A stretch of 6,041 bases of DNA, from assembly GCA_013042895.1 (NCBI GenBank), contig JABDPD010000314.1:1-6041 (forward strand), given 5' to 3'. Below the pieces are notes generated by a model, which was not told the DNA's origin, searched no databases, and worked only from the letters and a program-made list of their open reading frames with translations. Made by a program: the position numbers and the translations under genes. This stretch comes from Boseongicola sp. (GTDB lineage: Bacteria; Pseudomonadota; Alphaproteobacteria; Rhodobacterales; Rhodobacteraceae). Positions 1 to 5,964 of the stretch are shown here, piece after piece; position 1 is the stretch's first letter; every line of letters begins with the position of its first letter.

Positions 1-2055
1 GTTATCGCTTTCTTTGGTCTGGTGGCAATTGGAGGGCGGTTCGGGGATTTGATCTCGGATATTCCCTTCACGGTGATCGTTGTGCTGATTGCCTCGCTGA
101 TCGAGTGTTTCCTGATTTTGCCGAACCATATGCGGCATGCGGTGGCACATTCGGCGAAGGAGCATTGGTACGACTGGCCGTCGAGGCAGGTGAACAAAGG
201 GTTTAGGTTGTTCCGAGAGCGGGTCTTCCGGCCCATGATGGGGCTCGTGATCTGGGCGCGTTATCCAGTGATTGCGGGGGTTATTCTGGTTCTGGCAAGT
301 CAGGCGGTTTTGTTCATCCGTGGAGACGTTCAGTGGCGGTTTTTCAATGCGCCGGAGCAAGGCTCAGTGACAGCCAACTTTGCGATGGTTCCAGGCGCGA
401 CGCGCGAAGATACATTTGAGGTCATGCGTCGTTTGCAGATGACCGTGGACGAGGTGGGAGCGCAGTTTGAAGAAGAGCACGGGGCGAACCCAGTAGCCTA
501 TGCTTTGGCGGAGGTCGGAGGCACATCCGGGCGCGGTTTGGCAGGGCAGGAGACGAAAGAGACGTTCCAGCTTGGCTCGATTGCTATTGAGTTGATTGAT
601 GCAGACTCGCGGCCCTATTCAAGTTTTGCCTTCGTGTCGGAATTGCAGGACGCTATGCCTCAGCATCCTATGCTGGAAACGATAAGCTTTCGCGGATGGC
701 GTGGGGGCCCGGGAGGAGATGCGATTGATATCGAGCTGTCCGGAGCGTCGTCGGTTGAGTTGAAAGAGGCGGCTGAGGCGCTGAAGACGCAATTAGCGCA
801 GTACGGTGAGGTTTCGGCGCTTGAGGATAACCTGACCTATGACAAGGAAGAGGTCGTTCTGGAACTAACGCCACAAGGCCAAGCGCTTGGATTGACGATT
901 GATGACTTAGGGCAGGTTCTGCGCGCGCGCTTGAACGGGATCGAGGCTGCGAGCTTCCCGGATGGGCCGCGGTCGGCAACGATCCGAGTGGAGCTGCCCA
1001 GCGGTGAGCTGACGGCAGATTTCCTGGACCGGCTATTGGTACGGACGGGAAGCGCCGCGCCGGGCGACGGGGTGTATGTGCCGCTTGCGGATATAGTTAC
1101 GGTTGAAAGCCGGACGGGTTTTTCGACTATTCGGCGTGAGAACGGCATTCGGGTTGTTTCGGTCACAGGTGATCTCTCGGAGGACGATCCCGTAAGGGCG
1201 GAAGAGGTCTCTTCCGAGATACGCGAAGTCATCCTGCCCAAATTGCAGGAGGATTTTGGTATTTCGACGCGGATGGCCGGATTGGCCGAGGACGAACGAA
1301 ACTTCCTGTCAGATGCGCTGACCGGATTGATACTGTGTCTGGCGGGTATTTATCTGACGCTGGCTTGGGTGTTCAGTTCCTGGGCACGACCGGTGGTTGT
1401 GATGGCAATCATACCATTTGGCTTGGTTGGCACGATTTGGGGGCACTACATTTGGGACGTGCCGCTGTCGATGTTTTCGGTGGTGGGGTTGATTGGGATG
1501 GTGGGGATCGTGATCAACGATTCCATTGTTTTGGTGACCACCATTGACGACTACGCAGAGGATCGCGGGTTGTTTCCGGCGATCATTGACGGTGCCTCGG
1601 ACAGATTGCGCGCGGTCATATTGACGACACTGACGACGGTTCTTGGGTTGGCGCCGTTGCTTTATGAGACATCAAATCAAGCACAATTCCTGAAGCCGAC
1701 AGTTATCACGCTGGTGTACGGACTTGGGTTCGGGCTTGTCCTGGTGCTTTTGGTGGTACCAGCACTTCTGGCCATCGGGCATGACTTTGGCCGAACATTG
1801 CGTGCAGCGCGCAGGGCGTCTGCGGGGCGGGCTCCGGGCATGTTGACGCTGCTTTGGGGCGTTGGTGTCGGCATTGCCGGATGGTTCGCGGCGACCATGG
1901 GGTCAGTGATCGTAGCGGGCGCGATGCCCGCGGTTTTAGGTGGCGGCGCGTCGCTTGCTTTGGCCTTTGCGATCTTTGTCACAGGCGCGGCTGTCATAGC
2001 GTTCATCGGGTGGGTTGCGGGCGCGGTGCGTCTTGGCCGTCGTTTGAGAGCTTAG
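1..2055 (+). CDS. RND-family efflux transporter permease, C-terminal part (5' end outside window)
   Basis: Inner-membrane proton-driven pump of the resistance-nodulation-division (AcrB/HAE1-like) type, which would export substrates through a periplasmic adaptor and outer-membrane channel. The frame is open from base 1, so the 684 residues here lack roughly the first 450 of a protein usually over 1,000 long; the ATG at 22 is internal. In order: end of TM6 (SLIECFLILPNHMRHA, about nt 94-141), a cytoplasmic linker, TM7 (about nt 235-315), the second periplasmic porter/docking half (about nt 320-1290, with a VPGATREDT stretch), then TM8-TM12 (about nt 1310-1770). TM10 reads GIVINDSIV and TM11 RLRAVILTTLTTVLGLAPL. 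The TM4 aspartates are outside the window. After TM12 there are about 78 further residues rich in Gly, Ala and Val with two or three more hydrophobic spans, which AcrB lacks. Substrate cannot be told. The TAG stop overlaps the convergent neighbour's stop. The adaptor gene is probably upstream (inference). Confidence 0.93.
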   Translation, partial: VIAFFGLVAIGGRFGDLISDIPFTVIVVLIASLIECFLILPNHMRHAVAHSAKEHWYDWPSRQVNKGFRLFRERVFRPMMGLVIWARYPVIAGVILVLASQAVLFIRGDVQWRFFNAPEQGSVTANFAMVPGATREDTFEVMRRLQMTVDEVGAQFEEEHGANPVAYALAEVGGTSGRGLAGQETKETFQLGSIAIELIDADSRPYSSFAFVSELQDAMPQHPMLETISFRGWRGGPGGDAIDIELSGASSVELKEAAEALKTQLAQYGEVSALEDNLTYDKEEVVLELTPQGQALGLTIDDLGQVLRARLNGIEAASFPDGPRSATIRVELPSGELTADFLDRLLVRTGSAAPGDGVYVPLADIVTVESRTGFSTIRRENGIRVVSVTGDLSEDDPVRAEEVSSEIREVILPKLQEDFGISTRMAGLAEDERNFLSDALTGLILCLAGIYLTLAWVFSSWARPVVVMAIIPFGLVGTIWGHYIWDVPLSMFSVVGLIGMVGIVINDSIVLVTTIDDYAEDRGLFPAIIDGASDRLRAVILTTLTTVLGLAPLLYETSNQAQFLKPTVITLVYGLGFGLVLVLLVVPALLAIGHDFGRTLRAARRASAGRAPGMLTLLWGVGVGIAGWFAATMGSVIVAGAMPAVLGGGASLALAFAIFVTGAAVIAFIGWVAGAVRLGRRLRA

Positions 2056-2855
2056 TCGCATCCTCGGATATCAATTGCCTGTCCGCCACCGATCACTGTG
2101 ATGCGCACGTCTTGGCGCGACAGAATGAAAGGCTGCGCGTCCGGTGGCACCATGTCGGCGCTGGCGACCAGCGTGTTACCGCGGCGAGTCATCTTGGCTT
2201 CCGATACCCAGATGCTTCGGTCAGGAAGTTCGATGACTGCGACGTCCTTTTCACTCATCGGAGGAACGTCGATCATCGCGGTGATGCGCATCCCGTCGCG
2301 GATAGGTTCGATGTCACAGCGTACGTACTCGACGCCTGCCTCAGATGAGGTCATCGGGCGGTCTGTCATGGCACGGGAAATTGCCTTGCTAGGGGTCGTT
2401 TCCGCGCCGGGCAGGAGGGCTGCGAAATCAAGCTCGACGGGTACGCAGATGTCGAGGCAGACGCCGATCGTCATGCGGCCTTCAAGCTCTATATCTGAGC
2501 CGTCGTCGTTTGCGCGAAGCGTGATCGGCAGGATCATCCCGTCGTCGTATCCAATCGAGCGCATACCGTTCTCGTAAAAGACGTAAGGGACGGGGAAGGA
2601 CACGCCAGCGCCGGAAAGGTTCTCGGAACCAGACCAGTCGAAAATCGGTGGAATGCCTGCGTCACCGGGCGTGCGCCAGTAGGTCTTCCAACCCGGCGCA
2701 AGGGTGATCGCTAAGGCGGCACGGTGGAGGCCGTCGTCGCCGCGCCAACCGGGCATGACCTCGACTTGCGCGAGCACATCTGGAACGTCGTCCGCGACGG
2801 CGTAGGCAGGCATCAGCAGCGCAAGGGCGGCGAGGGAGGAAGTGATTTTGTTCAT
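2052..2855 (-). CDS. Secreted DsbD N-terminal (alpha) domain-like protein, stand-alone
   Basis: Probable periplasmic protein of 267 residues related to the N-terminal domain of DsbD/ScsB-type thiol-disulfide reductases. It starts with a signal peptide (Lys at residue 3, hydrophobic core 7-15, likely cleavage after AVA at residue 21). The family-like block GWKTYWRTPGDAGIPP lies at 54-70, followed by DWSGSENL, FPVPY and a Cys-x3-Cys pair (C133, C137) in GVCLDICVPVEL, the place where DsbD-alpha domains carry their redox pair. Two more cysteines, C180 and C266, could form a second disulfide. There is no eight-helix membrane domain and no thioredoxin-like domain, so it cannot by itself carry electrons across the membrane; a separate partner encoded elsewhere is inferred. 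No convincing Shine-Dalgarno precedes the ATG (see promoter entry). Its TAA shares bases with the RND gene's TAG. Family assignment is good; physiological partner and substrate (thiols, perhaps copper-linked) are unknown. Confidence 0.85.
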   Translation of the reverse strand: MNKITSSLAALALLMPAYAVADDVPDVLAQVEVMPGWRGDDGLHRAALAITLAPGWKTYWRTPGDAGIPPIFDWSGSENLSGAGVSFPVPYVFYENGMRSIGYDDGMILPITLRANDDGSDIELEGRMTIGVCLDICVPVELDFAALLPGAETTPSKAISRAMTDRPMTSSEAGVEYVRCDIEPIRDGMRITAMIDVPPMSEKDVAVIELPDRSIWVSEAKMTRRGNTLVASADMVPPDAQPFILSRQDVRITVIGGGQAIDIRGCD

Positions 2856-2864
2856 GTGTTAGGG

Positions 2865-2893
2865 ATTTAAGCGCGCATTCGGCGCTTTGGAAA
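2865..2893 (-). promoter_or_regulatory. Candidate sigma-70-type promoter for the DsbD-like gene, possibly leaderless
   Basis: Read on the minus strand, TTTCCA (2893-2888) and TTAAAT (2870-2865) are separated by 17 bases, each matching 4 of 6 consensus positions. Transcription would begin about 1-3 bases before the ATG at 2855, which agrees with the absence of a Shine-Dalgarno there. The matches are weak and this is a suggestion only. The rest of the 114-bp spacer (2856-2969) holds no gene. Confidence 0.25.
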
Positions 2894-2969
2894 TCACATT
2901 CAGGTAATCGTTTGTGACTGTGCTTTCAGCGCCCTTGATGCTCTGGCTACGATACCCCATCCTTTAGGG

Positions 2970-3551
2970 ATGAGTGTTGAGCGTGACGTTGATCCATCCC
3001 AGCTTGAAGGGAAGTTGCTTATCGCAATGCCTGGAATGGGCGATCCGCGGTTTGATCGCAGCGTGATATTCATGTGCGCTCATTCGGAAGATGGGGCGCT
3101 TGGGCTGATTGTGAACAAGCCAACACCCGAGTTGAGTTTCACTAACCTGTTGAAACAGTTGGAAATTGAGGTTCCAGGTGTTGTACGTGACGTACAAGTC
3201 CATTTTGGTGGGCCTGTGGAAGGCGTGCGAGGATTTGTGCTGCATTCCAATGATTTTGTGTCCGAGGGCTCGACGCTTCGGGTGTCTGATGGGTTTGGAA
3301 TGACCGCGACGCTGGATGTGATGGAGGCACTGGCGGGTGAAACTGGGCCCAGAGATGCATTGCTGGCCCTTGGCTATGCCGGATGGGGGCCGGGGCAGCT
3401 AGAGGCCGAGATATTACAAAACGGCTGGCTTACCTGCGATGCAAGTCGCTCGCTTGTTTTTGAAGAGAAAGACGAGACCAAGTGGACAGCTGCCCTTGCG
3501 ACGCTCGGTGTCGATGCACTGACGTTGTCTGCTGATGCGGGGCGCGCCTGA
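2970..3551 (+). CDS. yqgE: YqgE/AlgH family protein
   Basis: Cytoplasmic protein of 193 residues of the YqgE/AlgH family, near the usual family length. The hallmark segments are all present: GKLLIAMPGMGDPRFDRSV (14-32), CAHSEDGALGLIVNKP (36-51), HFGGPVEGVRGFVLH (78-92), LGYAGWGPGQLEAEI (133-147) followed by NGWL, and a C-terminal W-x2-AL-x2-LGVD-x4-LS stretch. The molecular role is not established; the name AlgH comes from an association with alginate regulation in Pseudomonas, which should not be carried over here. The ATG at 2970 is preceded directly by TTAGGG with no spacing, so it has no properly placed Shine-Dalgarno; no other upstream in-frame ATG is seen, and the conserved GKLLIAMPG block argues for this start. 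It is divergent from the DsbD-like gene and ends 3 bp short of the convergent carboxypeptidase gene. Confidence 0.93.
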   Translation: MSVERDVDPSQLEGKLLIAMPGMGDPRFDRSVIFMCAHSEDGALGLIVNKPTPELSFTNLLKQLEIEVPGVVRDVQVHFGGPVEGVRGFVLHSNDFVSEGSTLRVSDGFGMTATLDVMEALAGETGPRDALLALGYAGWGPGQLEAEILQNGWLTCDASRSLVFEEKDETKWTAALATLGVDALTLSADAGRA

Positions 3552-3554
3552 GGG

Positions 3555-5009
3555 TTAGCTTGGACCCATCGGGTGACAGTTTACGTTCTGTGCCAGCAAT
3601 CTGCGGCAAGCCAGTTCAGCAGTTTGAGCGGTCAGGCCCACGAAATTCGCGTCGAACCCCTGCTGGTTACGCACGACTTTACGCAAGGCTTCGTCAAGCG
3701 TCCCAAGTTCAACCAATGCGGTTTGCAGCAGCATCTTTTCGGCTTCGTGGCGTGTTGTGAAGCGACCGACGTTGATCGCCCATTGGCGTCCGCCGGAGGT
3801 GGACATGCGAGTGACGACGATCTGGTCGTCGATATCGTTTGAAGATGGTGAGGTGGCCGCAACAGCGATCGGACGCGCGCGTGCACGGGGGCGCGGGGCT
3901 GAGACCAGCGAGCTTGCGAGGCTTGCCGTCAGAACCGATTTCGGGGCTGCCTCTGGGATGATTTCGGGCGCTGGCGTGGCGGTAGAAGCGTCGGCAACAA
4001 CATCCGCCAGAGCATCTGCGATGCCATCCTGAAGTGCGATCAGCATTTCTTCTGGTGGTGCTTCCACCGGACGCAAGCGCGGACGCAATGACTTGGTTAC
4101 GAGGCCGGATGTGCGAATGATGCGGCCCGGGGTGCCTTGTGCGCCTTCTGCTGTAAGGACTGGGCGCGAGGGCTTGCGGACGGCAACTCGGCTTGGCGCA
4201 CGGTCAAACCCCATGTCGAGTAGTTCGGCAACGCGGGCGTTACGCCAGGCGGTAGAGCGGCCACCGAAAACGGTTGCGATAATGCGTTCGTTGCCGCGCT
4301 CGGCAGAGGCTACAAGGTTATAGCCTGCGGCACGGGTGTAACCGGTCTTGATGCCGTCAGCGCCGCGGTAGTTGCCGAGGAGACGACGGTTGGTGTTGTT
4401 CACCGTTTTGATACCCGCGCTGGTCGAACGGCGAGAAAACAGATTGTAGTACTCCGGGAAATCGTAAAACAGGTGCCGCCCGAGTGTGGTCATGTCACGG
4501 GCGGTCGACAGATGGCCGGATTCGGTGAGGCCATGAGCGTTCTTGAAGGTGGTTTTGCTCATCCCCATGGCCTTGGCCATGCGCGTCATGCGCCGTGCGA
4601 AGGCGGCTTCGCTGCCGGATATAGCCTCACCAAGCGCCGTGGCGGCATCGTTTGCGGATTTCACGGCAGCAGCCCGGATGAGATAGCGTAACTGAATACG
4701 CGACCCGGCTTTGAGGCCAAGTTTCGAGGGCTGTTCGGCGGCGGCCTTTCGCGAAATCAGGACTTTGCTGTCCAGGCTGATCTCACCCTTCTCGATAGCA
4801 TCGAAGACCACATACAGTGTCATCATCTTGGTAAGAGAAGCTGGATGCAAACGGGTGTCGGCATTGCGGGAATGAAGAACTTTGCCGGATCGAGCGTCGA
4901 TCACCATGGCCGCATAAGGTGCGGCGGTGGCAACAACTGGCATGGCTGCAAGCAGACATGCGCATAAAAATGCTCGAAACACGGCTCCGACGATAAGCGG
5001 ATACGCCAC
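3555..5009 (-). CDS. D-alanyl-D-alanine carboxypeptidase (peptidase S11) with C-terminal SPOR domain
   Basis: Penicillin-binding serine peptidase that removes the terminal D-Ala from peptidoglycan pentapeptides in the periplasm. Of 484 residues, 1-29 form a signal peptide (likely cut after ATA). The catalytic domain spans about 31-275 with all three active-site motifs: S58-L-T-K61, S118-A-N120 and K221-T-G223, plus the typical AAYAAMVIDARSGKVLHSRNAD-like opening and the NAHGLTESGHLSTARDM block. A low-complexity Pro/Ala/Arg linker follows (about 276-405, including PRPRARARP at 372-380). Residues about 406-481 form a SPOR-like domain starting QWAINVGRF, with Cys468 and Cys478. The PBP5-type beta domain and C-terminal amphipathic anchor helix are not seen, so localisation probably depends on SPOR binding to denuded septal glycan (family knowledge). 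The start is GTG at 5009, supported by a well-spaced Shine-Dalgarno; the next Met, residue 23, would destroy the signal peptide. It resembles the DacF/DacC-type enzymes of alphaproteobacteria. Confidence 0.95.
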   Translation of the reverse strand: MAYPLIVGAVFRAFLCACLLAAMPVVATAAPYAAMVIDARSGKVLHSRNADTRLHPASLTKMMTLYVVFDAIEKGEISLDSKVLISRKAAAEQPSKLGLKAGSRIQLRYLIRAAAVKSANDAATALGEAISGSEAAFARRMTRMAKAMGMSKTTFKNAHGLTESGHLSTARDMTTLGRHLFYDFPEYYNLFSRRSTSAGIKTVNNTNRRLLGNYRGADGIKTGYTRAAGYNLVASAERGNERIIATVFGGRSTAWRNARVAELLDMGFDRAPSRVAVRKPSRPVLTAEGAQGTPGRIIRTSGLVTKSLRPRLRPVEAPPEEMLIALQDGIADALADVVADASTATPAPEIIPEAAPKSVLTASLASSLVSAPRPRARARPIAVAATSPSSNDIDDQIVVTRMSTSGGRQWAINVGRFTTRHEAEKMLLQTALVELGTLDEALRKVVRNQQGFDANFVGLTAQTAELACRRLLAQNVNCHPMGPS

Positions 5010-5016
5010 GATAGTG

Positions 5017-5023
5017 CCCTTTT
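5017..5023 (-). promoter_or_regulatory. Ribosome binding site for the carboxypeptidase gene
   Basis: On the minus strand AAAAGGG lies 7 bases before the GTG at 5009. It decides the start in favour of this GTG over the in-frame ATG at residue 23. Confidence 0.65.
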
Positions 5024-5093
5024 ACTGCCTCTGGGTCCGGTCTTTTTGCGCCAGATCCCTGATTTTTCAGGACACTAGCACGAAGTATCCAAT

Positions 5094-5114
5094 CCGAAAA
5101 TAATGAATTTTCGG
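5094..5114. other. Perfect 8-bp inverted repeat with 5-base loop (operator or weak terminator)
   Basis: CCGAAAAT (5094-5101) and ATTTTCGG (5107-5114) are exact reverse complements around the loop AATGA. The dyad sits in the 163-bp spacer 5010-5172, about 60 bases past the HAD gene's TAG and about 85 bases before the carboxypeptidase GTG. In the minus direction no U-run follows it, so it does not look like a standard intrinsic terminator for the HAD gene; in the plus direction TACATTTTT follows, but no plus-strand gene ends here. It may be an operator for the carboxypeptidase promoter or a weak bidirectional terminator. The rest of the spacer holds only a small CCTGA/TCAGG dyad (5058-5071) and no gene that I can support. 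Confidence 0.4.
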
Positions 5115-5172
5115 TACATTTTTGATGAACGATAGGTTTCTCAACATGGTGTGTATGCCGCGAAATGGGCTA

Positions 5173-5874
5173 CTACATGCTGTGTTCGATATCGGATATG
5201 ATTTTAGGCAGTTGCGCAAAAGCCCGGGCTTCGTGGAATCTCGACTGGTCTTCGGGCGGGTCGGCGGCTTCAATTTCCCATGTGACACCATGAGGAACCC
5301 AAACACCCCAAGCGCCTGCGTCAATAGCGGGAAGGACGTCCGATTTCATTGAGTTTCCGGCCATGAGAGTCTTGTTTGGTGGTGTGTCATAGCGCGTGAA
5401 AATTTCAGCGTAGGCGCTTTTCGTTTTGTCTGAGACGATCTCAACGCCGTCGAAGACTTCGCCTAAACCCGACTGCGCAATTTTCCGCTCCTGATCGAGA
5501 AGGTCTCCCTTGGTGATCAGCACCAGCCGATATTTTGGGGCCAGCTCAGCAATCGTTTCTTCTACGCCGGGCAGAAGTTCAATCGGATGGGCCAGCATAT
5601 CGTGCCCTGCGGCGATGATCTGGGCGATGACGTGCCCGGGCACGGTGTTGTTGGTTACGTCCAGCGCCGTTTCGATCATCGACAGCACGAAGCCTTTGAT
5701 TCCAAACCCATAGCGCCCAAGGTTGCGCCTCTCGGCGGCGAGTAACTGCTCGGCGAGGTGATCACTTTCGACATAGTCGGCAAGGAGTGTCGCGAAATGA
5801 GCTTGTGTCATCTGGAAGAAACGCTCGTTGTGCCAAAGCGTGTCATCGGCGTCGAAACAGAGCGTCAGCAGCAT
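5173..5874 (-). CDS. HAD-superfamily hydrolase (phosphatase-like)
   Basis: Cytoplasmic hydrolase of 233 residues of the haloacid dehalogenase superfamily, probably acting on a small phosphorylated metabolite. Motif I is FDADDT, with the nucleophile D8 and the general acid/base D10 of a phosphatase. A helical cap occupies roughly 15-95 (C1-type position). Motif II is LITKG (T121), the motif III lysine is K150 or K152 in SDKTKSAY, and motif IV is GNSMKSDV (173-180), keeping D179 but with Asn174 where the commoner form has Asp. The general layout resembles YjjG/phosphoglycolate-phosphatase-like HADs, but I cannot assign a substrate. On the minus strand a GGGGGA run lies about 11 bases before the ATG at 5874, a rather long spacing for a Shine-Dalgarno. 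The gene is divergent from the probable clpS and lies upstream of the carboxypeptidase gene on the same strand; the 163-bp gap makes co-transcription uncertain. Confidence 0.9.
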   Translation of the reverse strand: MLLTLCFDADDTLWHNERFFQMTQAHFATLLADYVESDHLAEQLLAAERRNLGRYGFGIKGFVLSMIETALDVTNNTVPGHVIAQIIAAGHDMLAHPIELLPGVEETIAELAPKYRLVLITKGDLLDQERKIAQSGLGEVFDGVEIVSDKTKSAYAEIFTRYDTPPNKTLMAGNSMKSDVLPAIDAGAWGVWVPHGVTWEIEAADPPEDQSRFHEARAFAQLPKIISDIEHSM

Positions 5875-5901
5875 GTTAACCGTTTTCCCCCAGAGTTGCC
5901 C

Positions 5902-5929
5902 TTTTCACCGCGTCGCTTTCGCATATATT
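5902..5929 (+). promoter_or_regulatory. Candidate promoter for the probable clpS gene
   Basis: TTTTCA (5902-5907) and TATATT (5924-5929) are separated by 16 bases; TATTAT at 5926-5931 is an alternative -10 with an 18-base gap. Transcription would start near 5936, about 30 bases before the GTG at 5965. The box overlaps the divergent -10 of the HAD gene, so the two polymerases could exclude each other. Weak motif evidence. Confidence 0.3.
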
Positions 5930-5932
5930 ATA
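5927..5932 (-). promoter_or_regulatory. Candidate -10 box (TATAAT) for the HAD gene
   Basis: The minus strand carries a perfect TATAAT, 52 bases before the ATG at 5874, inside the AT-rich island 5921-5934 of an otherwise GC-rich spacer. I see no good -35 at 16-18 bases, so the call rests on the -10 and the context. Confidence 0.35.
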
Positions 5933-5964
5933 TCGCCTGAGCGACACGACCGAGATGGGGCCGC

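Noticed and set aside
22..24. ATG-like start of the RND gene at base 22
   Set aside because: The frame is open to base 1 and the residues before it continue a transmembrane segment; base 22 is also a GTG codon inside the protein, not its start.
668..1241. Minus-strand open frames of 103 and 134 codons inside the RND gene
   Set aside because: They lie entirely opposite the conserved RND porter domain, with Ser/Arg/Pro-rich composition typical of the reverse frame of a GC-rich gene, and show no recognisable domain.
1854..2348. Plus-strand open frame of 164 codons across the RND/DsbD-like junction
   Set aside because: It spans the ends of two well-supported genes in another frame, with Cys/His/Arg-rich composition and no domain; a shadow frame.
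2098..2577. Plus-strand open frame of 159 codons opposite the DsbD-like gene
   Set aside because: Ser/Arg/Met-rich reverse frame of a gene with a clear signal peptide and family motifs on the other strand.
2881..2933. GGCGCT/AGCGCC inverted repeat in the 2856-2969 spacer
   Set aside because: Only 6 bp with a 41-base loop; expected by chance in GC-rich DNA and no U-run follows.
5058..5071. CCTGA/TCAGG mini-hairpin upstream of the carboxypeptidase gene
   Set aside because: Five pairs with a four-base loop and no U-run; too weak to call a terminator or attenuator.
5122..5352. Plus-strand open frame of 76 codons over the HAD 3' end and spacer
   Set aside because: Most of it is antisense to conserved HAD sequence; no domain and no Shine-Dalgarno seen.
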